Assembly: GCF_047324305.1 (NCBI RefSeq)
Contig: NZ_CP178740.1
Coordinates: 3,410,001 to 3,474,000 of the forward strand
Source of the DNA: Acerihabitans sp047324305
Lineage (GTDB): Bacteria; Pseudomonadota; Gammaproteobacteria; Enterobacterales; Enterobacteriaceae
DNA length: 64,000 nucleotides
Direction: 5' to 3'
Position numbers and translations under genes: made by a program. A model generated the notes under the pieces. It had not been told where the DNA came from, made no database searches, and saw only the letters and a program-made list of their open reading frames with translations. Of this stretch, positions 8,333-16,003 are shown piece after piece (within the stretch, counting starts at the first letter, position 1; every line of letters begins with the position of its first letter).

Positions 8333-8365
8333 TGTAAGTTAATTAACAGATTAGTATCTGCATAC

Positions 8366-8388
8366 AACCCACTCCGGTGGGTTTTTTA
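8366..8388 (+). terminator. Terminator-like hairpin before tape measure gene
   Basis: AACCCAC-TCCG-GTGGGTT followed by a T run. It closes the orphan moron gene and precedes the tape-measure ribosome site. Confidence 0.82.
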
Positions 8389-8406
8389 TTACCCGGAGAT
8401 AAGCAC

Positions 8407-11400
8407 ATGACGCAAGAAACAGCCGGCTTAACCATCAAGGTTACGCAAGACGGTGTTGCAAAGGCCGCTGATGCGCTTAATGATTTGACGGCGGCGGCCG
8501 TCAAAGCGGAAGGTGTGGCCAGCAATCTTGCGTCAGAATTCGCCTGTACTGACAAAGCCGCTCGCGCCGCTGCGGCCGGCGGTTCTCTGTATCAGCGCCA
8601 AACTGAGCAAATGAATCGCAGCAATGCTGCCGCAAGTAAATCTATCAACGGCGTAACGTCTGATTTAGCTTCACAACAAGCGGCTTTGCAATCTCTTCTT
8701 GGCAAGATTGACCCAGTGGTTGGAGCATATGGCCGCCTGGATGAAATGGAGAAGCAGCTTAAGGGATTCAATGCATCCGGTCTGCTCGCCGATGATGATT
8801 ATGCCGGTTATGCCGAAAAAATTAACACCTACCGGGTCCAGTTAGAGCAATCTGCCATGGCCGCAACCGCGGGCCATAAAGCTGAAGCCGCGGCAGCGCG
8901 AGAAGCTGCCCAAGCGGAAATGAAAGCTCAAGCGACCAAAGAAGCTTTCATCGCAAGCCTGCGTATGCAGTCTGAAACCATGGGCATGACCACTGCCGAG
9001 TTGCTGCAATACAAGGCCGCTCAGCTTGGAGTTACCGCGCAAGCATCGCCATACATCCAGAAGCTCTACCAGCAGGATGGCACCGTTAAAGCGGCAACGC
9101 TGAGCACTAAGCAGTACGCCCAGGCAATGCGCATGCTGCCTATGCAGATGACCGACATCGTTACCTCCCTAGCATCAGGCATGCCGGTATGGATGATAGC
9201 CATCCAGCAGGGCGGGCAGATTAAGGATTCGTTCGGCGGCATCGGTAACGCTGCAAAGGCACTGATCAGCTATATCAATCCTGTAACGATTGGTTTGGGT
9301 GCGCTCGCCGGGGTCGCGGTAGCCGTGGCTCTTGCCTATAAGCAGGGTAGCGATGAAACCACTGCTTTCAACAATGCCATAACTCTGACCGGCGGCTATG
9401 CGGGTAAAACATCCGGTCAGCTTGAGGATATGGCAAAGTCGATAAACTCATCTATCGGCACTACCTCAGCGGCAGCTAAAGCGCTGACATCGGCGTTATC
9501 TACCGGCGCATTCAGCGGCGACTCACTGCAAGAAATCGGCAAAACCGCTGTAGCCATGCAAGTGACTACCGGCAAGGCGATTGATGAGTCAATAGCCGAC
9601 TTCAAAAAACTATCCGATGATCCGCTGCAAGGCTCGGTAGCGCTGAACAATCAGTACCATTATCTGACCCAAGCGGTTTACGACCAGATTTACGCTCTCC
9701 AACAGCAGGGCAATACCCAGGCAGCGCAGAAGGTTGCCGAAGATGCCTATGCCTCAGCCATGCAAAGCCGCGCTTCAGCCATCCATGACAACCTAGGATT
9801 CATTGAGAGCGGTTGGCAGGCCGTATGGAACTCCGCTAAAGGCGCATGGGATGCGATGCTGGGCATTGGCCGCGAGAAGTCGCTCTCTGAATTGCTGTCC
9901 GAAGCGCAGAAGACGGCGAACGGTTACCAGATGGGTAAACTTACCGTCACTGGCGGGCCGCAGGCGCAGGCGAATGTATCCATCCTGCAAAGAGCGTTAG
10001 ATCTGCAAAAAGACGTTACTGGCGCGCAAGCCATAGGCCGGGAAGAACAAGACCAGGCAATCAAAGCACAGGGTTATGTAAACACGCTGACCGAACAGTC
10101 CCTCAGCAACGCCCAGAAGCGCACCAAGGAACAACTCGCGCTGACGCGCGCCATTCAGCAGGGCGCAAAAATCAGCGCGGCAGAAGAGGCCACGCTTCGC
10201 AAAAACATTGATGACCGATATAAAGATCCAAAAACACCGAAGGCCAAAGCTGTTACCGACGACCAGGCCACCAGGACGCTGTTGCAACTCAAGGAACAGC
10301 AGGCAGCAATGGAAGGTGAGGTCGCAGTAAATGACAAGCTGACGAAGGGGCAGCAGGATTTAGTTTCCTTCAATCAACTTATAGCCGATTTGAAAAACAA
10401 GCAGATCCTTACCGCTGACCAGAAAAGCCTTTTGGCGAATGAGTCGGAATTAAGGACGCAATATGAAGTAAATTCCGCGCTGTCGGTTAGGGTAAAACTC
10501 CACGCCGATTTGCTGAAGCTTCAAGAGCGTACCGCGCAGCTCAACGAGTCGATGGCGTCGGCTTATAGCGGGGCCGGGGATCAGTACCAGCGGCAACTTA
10601 ACGCCTACGGCAAGGGCGACAAGGCTGTCGAGCGCACGGATAGCACGGCCAGCATCTACAAGGAATACCAGCGCTACCAGGAGCAGCTTGATAAGGCCAC
10701 GCCGAAAGAACTATTAGGCTCGGATGCTTATAAGACGGAAACGGCCAATATCAAGACCCAGCTCGACGCCCGTTTGCAGCAGCAAAGCGATTATTATGCT
10801 CAACTCGATGCACTTCAGGGGGATTGGACGAATGGTGCCACCGCGGCGTATCAAAACTATATCGACTCTGCGAAGGATATCGCCGGCCAGACGAAAGAGG
10901 CTTTCACCAACGCCTTTGGCAGCATGGAGGAGGCATTGGTTTCGTTCGTCACTACCGGAAAGCTAAGCTTCCGCAGCTTCGCAACGTCTGTGCTTGATGA
11001 TATGGCGCGGATCGCCATTCGTACCGCTTCGTCCTCGGCGCTTTCCAGCATATTCGGATTTGTGGGTAGCGCTGCTTCAGCTTATGCCGGTGGGACAACC
11101 GCGAGCACCGGATCGGCGGGGGCTTATTCAAGTGCTGCAAATAGCAGCCTTAGCTTTAATGCCAAAGGTGGCGCGTATGATTCCCCGGGCCTCAGCGCCT
11201 ACAGCGGGCAAGTGGTCAGCAGGCCTACCTATTTCGCGTTTGCCAGTGGCGGCGGCGTTATGGGTGAGGCGGGGCCGGAAGCGATCTTACCACTCACCCG
11301 CGATTCGAGTGGCTCCCTGGGTGTTCGGGCAAAAGGCGGTTCGGCAGCAGCAATGACGTTTGCTCCTACCATCACATTGACTGTCGATCAACGCGGCAAT

Positions 11401-11514
11401 GACAACGACCAGCAGCAGCAAAACAACACCTCGCTTCTGAAGGGATTGAGCAAGTTGATGGACGCAAAGTTGGCTTCTTTCAAAATGGAAATGACACGGC
11501 CTGGGTTCAATTAA
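8407..11514 (+). CDS. Tail tape measure protein
   Basis: I place the start at ATG 8407 (MTQETAGLTIKV), behind GGAG at 8394-8397; the longer frame from 8377 runs through the terminator hairpin. 1035 residues, alanine/glutamine-rich with long helical stretches. A lambda-type tape-measure domain spans about 230-430 ('MRMLPMQMTDIVTSLASGMPVWMIAIQQGGQIKDSFGG' is the conserved pore-like helix pair) and the C-terminal domain 'TKEAFTNAFGSMEEALVSFVTTGKLSFRSFATSVLDDMARIAIRTA' is the lambda gpH C-terminal region. It sets tail length and is ejected into the host cell envelope. Confidence 0.93.
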   Translation: MTQETAGLTIKVTQDGVAKAADALNDLTAAAVKAEGVASNLASEFACTDKAARAAAAGGSLYQRQTEQMNRSNAAASKSINGVTSDLASQQAALQSLLGKIDPVVGAYGRLDEMEKQLKGFNASGLLADDDYAGYAEKINTYRVQLEQSAMAATAGHKAEAAAAREAAQAEMKAQATKEAFIASLRMQSETMGMTTAELLQYKAAQLGVTAQASPYIQKLYQQDGTVKAATLSTKQYAQAMRMLPMQMTDIVTSLASGMPVWMIAIQQGGQIKDSFGGIGNAAKALISYINPVTIGLGALAGVAVAVALAYKQGSDETTAFNNAITLTGGYAGKTSGQLEDMAKSINSSIGTTSAAAKALTSALSTGAFSGDSLQEIGKTAVAMQVTTGKAIDESIADFKKLSDDPLQGSVALNNQYHYLTQAVYDQIYALQQQGNTQAAQKVAEDAYASAMQSRASAIHDNLGFIESGWQAVWNSAKGAWDAMLGIGREKSLSELLSEAQKTANGYQMGKLTVTGGPQAQANVSILQRALDLQKDVTGAQAIGREEQDQAIKAQGYVNTLTEQSLSNAQKRTKEQLALTRAIQQGAKISAAEEATLRKNIDDRYKDPKTPKAKAVTDDQATRTLLQLKEQQAAMEGEVAVNDKLTKGQQDLVSFNQLIADLKNKQILTADQKSLLANESELRTQYEVNSALSVRVKLHADLLKLQERTAQLNESMASAYSGAGDQYQRQLNAYGKGDKAVERTDSTASIYKEYQRYQEQLDKATPKELLGSDAYKTETANIKTQLDARLQQQSDYYAQLDALQGDWTNGATAAYQNYIDSAKDIAGQTKEAFTNAFGSMEEALVSFVTTGKLSFRSFATSVLDDMARIAIRTASSSALSSIFGFVGSAASAYAGGTTASTGSAGAYSSAANSSLSFNAKGGAYDSPGLSAYSGQVVSRPTYFAFASGGGVMGEAGPEAILPLTRDSSGSLGVRAKGGSAAAMTFAPTITLTVDQRGNDNDQQQQNNTSLLKGLSKLMDAKLASFKMEMTRPGFN

Positions 11515-11526
11515 GCGGAGCATGCT

Positions 11527-11859
11527 ATGTACGAGTTTAAATGGATACCAGACCAAGAGGGGACGACCGCTAAGGCTCAACCAAAGATCCGCCTCGTCAC
11601 CTTCGGTGATGGGTACGAGCAGCGGCAGAAAAATGGGATTAACCACGATCTGCGCAGCTACTCGTTGTCCTTCACTGGCGATGCCGACTACATTAAGGAA
11701 ATACTTGATTTTCTCGAGGATAGAGGCGGTGTTGAGGCGTTCATCTGGAAAGCGCCGGATAAGTGGATCAATCGCACTTTCAAGGCCACGGATTGGTCAT
11801 ACCCCCTGAACGGGATATGGGAAACCATAACAGTGACTGTTCAGGAGGTGGTGGCTTAG
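11527..11859 (+). CDS. Tail tip protein M (phage minor tail protein)
   Basis: 110 residues: 'KIRLVTFGDGYEQRQKNGINHDLRSYSLSFTG...FLEDRGGVEAFIWKAPDK...DWSYPLNGIWETITVTVQEV' is the phage minor tail protein M signature. In lambda gpM forms part of the tail tip with gpL, and here M and L are separated by about 2.1 kb of accessory genes. Confidence 0.9.
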   Translation: MYEFKWIPDQEGTTAKAQPKIRLVTFGDGYEQRQKNGINHDLRSYSLSFTGDADYIKEILDFLEDRGGVEAFIWKAPDKWINRTFKATDWSYPLNGIWETITVTVQEVVA

Positions 11860-12073
11860 CAGCGAAGCGGATCCGGTTGTTTATGAAGATTCCTAAACTA
11901 TCGCATATACCTTCTGGTAACGATCATGCAGCGATTAAGTCAAACATAGCCTTTATCATGATGCTAAATGGTTGACATCGTGCTTTAAACGTCCACGAAC
12001 GTGCATGCAAATAACACAAAATGAACGCTCATGGACTTGCGGGGATTACAACTGAGGTAATACACTGCGTATA

Positions 12074-12089
12074 GATAGCAAGAGCTATC
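12074..12089 (+). promoter_or_regulatory. Inverted repeat upstream of the YafO-like gene pair (possible operator)
   Basis: GATAGC-AAGA-GCTATC, a perfect 6-bp inverted repeat 48 bp before the first gene of the accessory pair, next to a weak promoter-like TATAGA. Toxin-antitoxin operons are often autoregulated at such palindromes, but no protein-binding evidence exists here. Confidence 0.4.
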
Positions 12090-12136
12090 GTATCTGGGAT
12101 GGTTCCATTCTAGACGGGTATTCGTTGGAGAAATTT

Positions 12137-12715
12137 ATGATTATTGGCATCACGGCGATGGCGGCGACTTTTGCATCCTTGCTATCTGACGCGCAAGCGG
12201 CAGTTTTTGGTGCTTTCAAACCTCTCGTGGCAACGGGCTTTGTTAGCCAGAGGGTTATGACAGTTGAAGATGCATTTGAGCGTTGTCAGCGTATTCGATT
12301 CTACTCTGAAAAGATACGAGCATCGGCAGACGAAGGACTTGCACACCTAGCGGCGATTCGATCTGGTGAGATTAATGTTAGAGATTTGCCAGAAGGTTTT
12401 ATCTTAACGCTGGCCACTCTATCCGAGTCGACAACGAATGGGATTAACCTCCTTAATGATATGTTTGACCAAGCTGAAAAGTCAGAGTTTTGGGTAGGAC
12501 ATGTCACCATGCTAATGCCCATCAGACGTGAAATGTTAAGAAACTTGGCAGTTTTAAGAAATTGTGCCAACCAGATTTCTGTTGAAATCATACAATCAAA
12601 TGAAATTGTTGATAACTCAAAAATTATTGATGATGCACCTTTGGATTCAAATGTCAGAGAGTTAATTCGGAAATCACATTTACTCCTAAACGTAGGGACG
12701 CCTCGTTGGTTATAG
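12137..12715 (+). CDS. Unknown protein, partner of a YafO-like toxin (candidate antitoxin)
   Basis: Start chosen at ATG 12137, 6 nt after GGAG; a TTG at 12125 lies ahead of this ribosome site. 192 residues, no family recognised. The first about 35 residues are hydrophobic and alanine-rich; the remainder is predicted helical with 'TVEDAFERCQRIRFYSEKIRASADEGLAHL'. It stops 1 bp before the next gene, so the two are co-translated. It does not resemble YafN, the small Phd-type antitoxin of E. coli YafO, being twice as long. Role as antitoxin is inferred only from gene order. Confidence 0.6.
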   Translation: MIIGITAMAATFASLLSDAQAAVFGAFKPLVATGFVSQRVMTVEDAFERCQRIRFYSEKIRASADEGLAHLAAIRSGEINVRDLPEGFILTLATLSESTTNGINLLNDMFDQAEKSEFWVGHVTMLMPIRREMLRNLAVLRNCANQISVEIIQSNEIVDNSKIIDDAPLDSNVRELIRKSHLLLNVGTPRWL

Positions 12716-12716
12716 C

Positions 12717-13133
12717 ATGGTATATGTCAGCATCACTGACGGCTTAAGAAGCGATCAAACTGCGCAGTACTTTGCGAGTATGCTTGCAAAGAATCTGTCA
12801 GGCCTGCCGTCATCCCCACTTTTTGGCGCAAGAGGTGGGTTCGAGCGCAACCGAGCCTCAGTCGAAGCAGGTATAGAAAAATTTCATATACGAATGCCAA
12901 ATACCAAGCCATGGGCTTCGAACATTTCATTGAGTAGAAGGACCAGCAATAATTACCTTGTATTTGCTCGGCATTTCTATAAAGATAATTACTATCAAAT
13001 ACTTGCACTTATATCCCCTAATGCACACCAGCGCATTGATGACATGCTACCGGCACTTATTGAGTTGGCTGAAAAATATTTCATCGAACTATCTGATAAC
13101 GAACTGGCAAACCTTCAGCACTTCACTTGTTAA
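12717..13133 (+). CDS. YafO-like putative toxin (mRNA interferase family) in tail operon
   Basis: 138 residues. The second half 'SLSRRTSNNYLVFARHFYKDNYYQILALISPNAHQRIDD...IELAEKYF' aligns by eye with E. coli YafO ('SRTNDEAHLVYCQG...WLLIAILKPEPHKLARD...MAEAF'), and 'FGARGGFERN...GIEKFHIRMP' matches the 'FGRD...IKFERVAHIHL' part. YafO is a ribosome-dependent mRNA interferase of a type II toxin-antitoxin pair. The match is partial and from memory, so the family call is moderate. The gene lies 1 bp after its partner and both sit between tail genes M and L, where they could act in plasmid-like maintenance or against superinfecting phages. Confidence 0.5.
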   Translation: MVYVSITDGLRSDQTAQYFASMLAKNLSGLPSSPLFGARGGFERNRASVEAGIEKFHIRMPNTKPWASNISLSRRTSNNYLVFARHFYKDNYYQILALISPNAHQRIDDMLPALIELAEKYFIELSDNELANLQHFTC

Positions 13134-13206
13134 ATGACGCATTTTGCGTTTCTTTGCGTCCCCCTGGTGATATGCTGTTGCGAAATGTAACGGGCGGGGG
13201 AAGGGC

Positions 13207-13605
13207 GTGAAAAGACTGGCCATTGTTGTATTGGCTGCTATTACTCTTGCGGGCTGCAATCCTAGCGGAAGCGATGCCGTCAGAGTTGCAAAAACAGAGA
13301 TGTCATCTGGCCTTAAAGATCCGGATAGTGTGCAATTCAGAGATGTATTTTTTCATCCAGATAAAGAACAGCCAAAATCAGGGACCAGCGGGTATGTATG
13401 CGGGCAATTGAATGCAAAAAATTCTTATGGAGCATATGTAGGTTTTGAAAGATTTTACATTCATATTTCAGCCAAAGCTAAATGGTTAATGCCTCTTCTG
13501 GGTATTTCATACGATGTTGGTGATGCAGGGATGGTCGATGACGGTGATAAGGTGCAAACCAGACTCGATAAACTGTTAATGTACACAGCAAGATGCGAAA
13601 AATAA
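13207..13605 (+). CDS. Small lipoprotein of the prophage (moron)
   Basis: 132 residues, GTG start behind GGGGGAAGG. A lipoprotein signal peptide ends in the lipobox 'LAGC' (Cys18), so the mature protein should be lipid-anchored. The body carries 'LKDPDSVQFRDVF...GYVCGQLNAKNSYGAYVGFERFYIH', a pattern common in small uncharacterised gammaproteobacterial envelope proteins. It is followed 11 bp later by a second lipoprotein gene. Prophage lipoproteins in tail operons commonly alter the cell surface or exclude superinfecting phages; no specific function can be assigned. Confidence 0.75.
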   Translation: MKRLAIVVLAAITLAGCNPSGSDAVRVAKTEMSSGLKDPDSVQFRDVFFHPDKEQPKSGTSGYVCGQLNAKNSYGAYVGFERFYIHISAKAKWLMPLLGISYDVGDAGMVDDGDKVQTRLDKLLMYTARCEK

Positions 13606-13616
13606 GGAAAATGTAA

Positions 13617-13955
13617 ATGAGAAAAATTATATTTTCATTCATCATTCTACTCCTGTCATCTTGTGCTACGGTGAGTGATTTGCGGGAAAACGCCCCGATA
13701 GTTACCGGAGAAAGTAGTAAGTCATCAAGCGATTATGCCGCTTGTGTTGCCGCGAAATGGGGTGAAACTCATTATACAGTTACCTCAGTGCCAATAAAAA
13801 ATGGCATTGCCATTATGTTGCCCAACTCGACGGCAGGAGTTGATGCAGTAGTTGATATTGTTAATGTCGATAAAGGTGTATCGTATAAATTATATGAGCG
13901 CGCTCCGTCACTGACACCGAAACGGATAGACGACGCCATAACTAGCTGCAAATAA
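13617..13955 (+). CDS. Second small prophage lipoprotein
   Basis: 112 residues with signal peptide 'MRKIIFSFIILLLSSC' (lipobox LSSC, Cys16). The mature part is short and contains 'DYAACVAAKWGE...VTSVPIKNGIAIMLPNSTAGVDAVVDIV', a small beta-type domain that I recognise only as a generic phage/bacterial lipoprotein pattern. It is translated after the preceding lipoprotein (11 bp gap) and closed by a strong terminator-like hairpin, so the two genes look like one transcriptional insert between tail genes M and L. Confidence 0.72.
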   Translation: MRKIIFSFIILLLSSCATVSDLRENAPIVTGESSKSSSDYAACVAAKWGETHYTVTSVPIKNGIAIMLPNSTAGVDAVVDIVNVDKGVSYKLYERAPSLTPKRIDDAITSCK

Positions 13956-13980
13956 TAAATCTCATCAGCTACAAATATAA

Positions 13981-14006
13981 CCCGGCCACCGTGCCGGGTT
14001 TTTTTA
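13981..14006 (+). terminator. Terminator-like hairpin after lipoprotein pair
   Basis: CCCGGC and GCCGGG arms with a 6-nt loop, followed by a run of eight or more T. It separates the accessory block from tail gene L. Confidence 0.85.
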
Positions 14007-14018
14007 TGGGAGTAATTC

Positions 14019-14723
14019 ATGCGAGACATCCCGGCGTCAATGCGAATTGATGTCACACAGATAGAGCAGCCTGCGGAACTGGATTTATATGAAGTCGATC
14101 TAACAGAGTACGGCGGCGATATCTACCGATTTCATTCCGGCATGAATGAAAGGTTGCAACCGGTTGTATGGCAGGGCCATACATATCAGCCTTATCCGGT
14201 AGAGGCGTCGGGCTTCGAGGTCAGCGGTACTGGTACCAGTAACCGGCCAACGCTGACGCTTGCCAATATCAGCGGCCTTATCACCGGTATCAACCAAGAT
14301 TATGACGACGCAGTGGGCGCCATTGTTACCAGGCGGCAGGTGTATGAGCAATACCTCGACGCGGTGAACTATGCCAACGGTAATCCCCAAGCAGATCCGA
14401 CGATGGAGGCCGTGACGCGTTACATCATTGAGCAATGCTCCGGCCAGCAAACCGAATTCGTTACATACACCCTATGCCTACCAAGCGAGAGCGACGGCGC
14501 GCTGTTGCCTACGCGCACTATCCTGGCGGACGTCTGCCCCTGGGTATATCGCTCGGCAGATTGCAGCTACACCGGCGGCGCGGTGGCTGATGAGTTCGAC
14601 GTTCCGACATCGGACATCAGCAACGATAAATGCGGCAAACGCTTAAAATCGTGCAAGTTACGGTTCGGTAGCGCTGGCGTCCTCCCGTTCGGCGGCTTTC
14701 CGGCAGCGAACAAGATCAAATAG
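14019..14723 (+). CDS. Tail tip protein L (iron-sulfur minor tail protein)
   Basis: 234 residues, minor tail protein L family. The N-terminal half 'YEVDLTEYGGDIYRFHSGMNERLQPVVWQGHTYQPYPVEASGFEVSGTGTSNRPTL' is conserved in the family. The C-terminal part has four cysteines in the spacing C-x8-C...C-x6-C ('LADVCPWVYRSADCSY' and 'NDKCGKRLKSCKLRFG'), matching the lambda gpL [4Fe-4S] ligands. gpL links the tail tube to the tip proteins. Confidence 0.9.
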   Translation: MRDIPASMRIDVTQIEQPAELDLYEVDLTEYGGDIYRFHSGMNERLQPVVWQGHTYQPYPVEASGFEVSGTGTSNRPTLTLANISGLITGINQDYDDAVGAIVTRRQVYEQYLDAVNYANGNPQADPTMEAVTRYIIEQCSGQQTEFVTYTLCLPSESDGALLPTRTILADVCPWVYRSADCSYTGGAVADEFDVPTSDISNDKCGKRLKSCKLRFGSAGVLPFGGFPAANKIK

Positions 14724-14732
14724 CAGGCTCCC

Positions 14733-15476
14733 ATGATAGAAGATGACATTTTGGCTCACGCCTCGGCTTGCGCTCCGGCAGAGTGCTGCGGTTTGGTTGT
14801 GTCCGGCGAGTATTTCCCGTGCCGCAATATCTCCTCCGATCCCAATAATTATTTTGAAATCGACCCGGTTAGCTGGGCGGCAGCGGAGGACAAAGGCGAA
14901 ATAGAAGCCATTGTCCACAGCCACCCTGGCGGCGTGCCATTTCTCAGTGAGGGCGACCGGGTAGCTCAATTTCAGTATGGGATGCCTTGGTGGCTAGCTT
15001 GCGGTGAAACCATACGAAAATTCCGCCCCGTGCCGCCTCTGCTGGGCCGCAAGTTTGAACATGGCGTGATGGACTGCTACACGGTCATGCGCGACGCCTA
15101 TCACTTGTGCGGCCACGATTTGCCCGACTTCGAACGCCCGGATGATTGGTGGGAAGGTGAGCAGGATTTATACATCGAAAACATGGAGGCTGGCGGGTTT
15201 TCCCGGCTGGCTGATGATGCTGAAATTCAAGTCGGTGACGTTTTCCTGATGTGCCTGGGTACCACTGGCCAGAACGTCCCGAAAGCCAACCATTCCGCCA
15301 TCTACATTGGCGATCAATTCATCCTACACCAACGGCCAAACACACTCAGCAAGCGCGATGTTTACGGCGGGTATTGGCAGCGATTCACTCATTCAGTCTG
15401 GAGATATAGCGCATGGCAAAAGTCAGATTTTACGGGGATCTCAAACGATTTGGCAGCGTCTTCCAGCTTGAGGTAG
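14733..15476 (+). CDS. Tail assembly protein K (JAB domain plus NlpC/P60 peptidase)
   Basis: 247 residues. An N-terminal JAB/MPN-type metallo-isopeptidase domain carries 'AIVHSHPGGVPFLSEGD' (HxHP...S...D zinc motif) and a C-terminal NlpC/P60 domain carries 'GVMDCYTVMRDAY' (catalytic Cys) and 'NHSAIYIGDQFILHQ' (His). In lambda, gpK is needed for tail-tip assembly and may cleave peptidoglycan or a tail protein. Its 3' end overlaps gene I by 64 bp, as in lambda. Confidence 0.9.
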   Translation: MIEDDILAHASACAPAECCGLVVSGEYFPCRNISSDPNNYFEIDPVSWAAAEDKGEIEAIVHSHPGGVPFLSEGDRVAQFQYGMPWWLACGETIRKFRPVPPLLGRKFEHGVMDCYTVMRDAYHLCGHDLPDFERPDDWWEGEQDLYIENMEAGGFSRLADDAEIQVGDVFLMCLGTTGQNVPKANHSAIYIGDQFILHQRPNTLSKRDVYGGYWQRFTHSVWRYSAWQKSDFTGISNDLAASSSLR

Positions 15477-16000
15477 ATACGGGCGCGGAGGCAATTCGGG
15501 CGTTGCTCTTCCAAATCCCTGGTCTGCGAAAGCACCTTAGAGAGGGTCGCTACAAGGTTAGGGTGGGTGAGAACAAGCTCGACATGGACACGCTGGAGAA
15601 AGGCATGCATGTGCGGCTGAAACAAAATACTGAAATCAGGATCACCCCGGTGGTAGCCGGCGCGAAAAATGCCGGCCTTTTCCAAACCGTACTCGGGGCG
15701 GCCCTAATCGCAGTCGGCGTGATTGTCGGCGGAATGTCGTTTGGCCTCGCAGCGCCAATAAGCGCAGGCCTGATTTCAGTAGGTATCGGCCTTATGGCCG
15801 GCGGCGTCGCCCAGATGCTAACCAAGACTCCAAAAACAAACTCGTCCTCATCCAGCACAGACAACGGCATAGCCAACAACTATTTCTCATCACTTGAGAA
15901 CGTAGTCGGTCAGGGTGATCCGGTGCCGCTGCTCTACGGCCGCATGCGCGTAGGCTCGCATGTCATTTCCCAGGGCATTACCACTGATAAAACGGAGTAG
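15413..16000 (+). CDS. Tail assembly protein I
   Basis: 195 residues. The N-terminal ubiquitin-like part ('KVRFYGDLKRFGSVFQLEVDTGAEAIRALLFQIPGLRKHL') is followed by a glycine/alanine-rich hydrophobic segment (about 85-130) and a C-terminal 'GQGDPVPLLYGRMRVGSHVISQG', all typical of lambda gpI. It acts with J and K at the first stages of tail-tip assembly. The start lies inside gene K. Confidence 0.9.
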   Translation: MAKVRFYGDLKRFGSVFQLEVDTGAEAIRALLFQIPGLRKHLREGRYKVRVGENKLDMDTLEKGMHVRLKQNTEIRITPVVAGAKNAGLFQTVLGAALIAVGVIVGGMSFGLAAPISAGLISVGIGLMAGGVAQMLTKTPKTNSSSSSTDNGIANNYFSSLENVVGQGDPVPLLYGRMRVGSHVISQGITTDKTE

Positions 16001-16003
16001 CGC

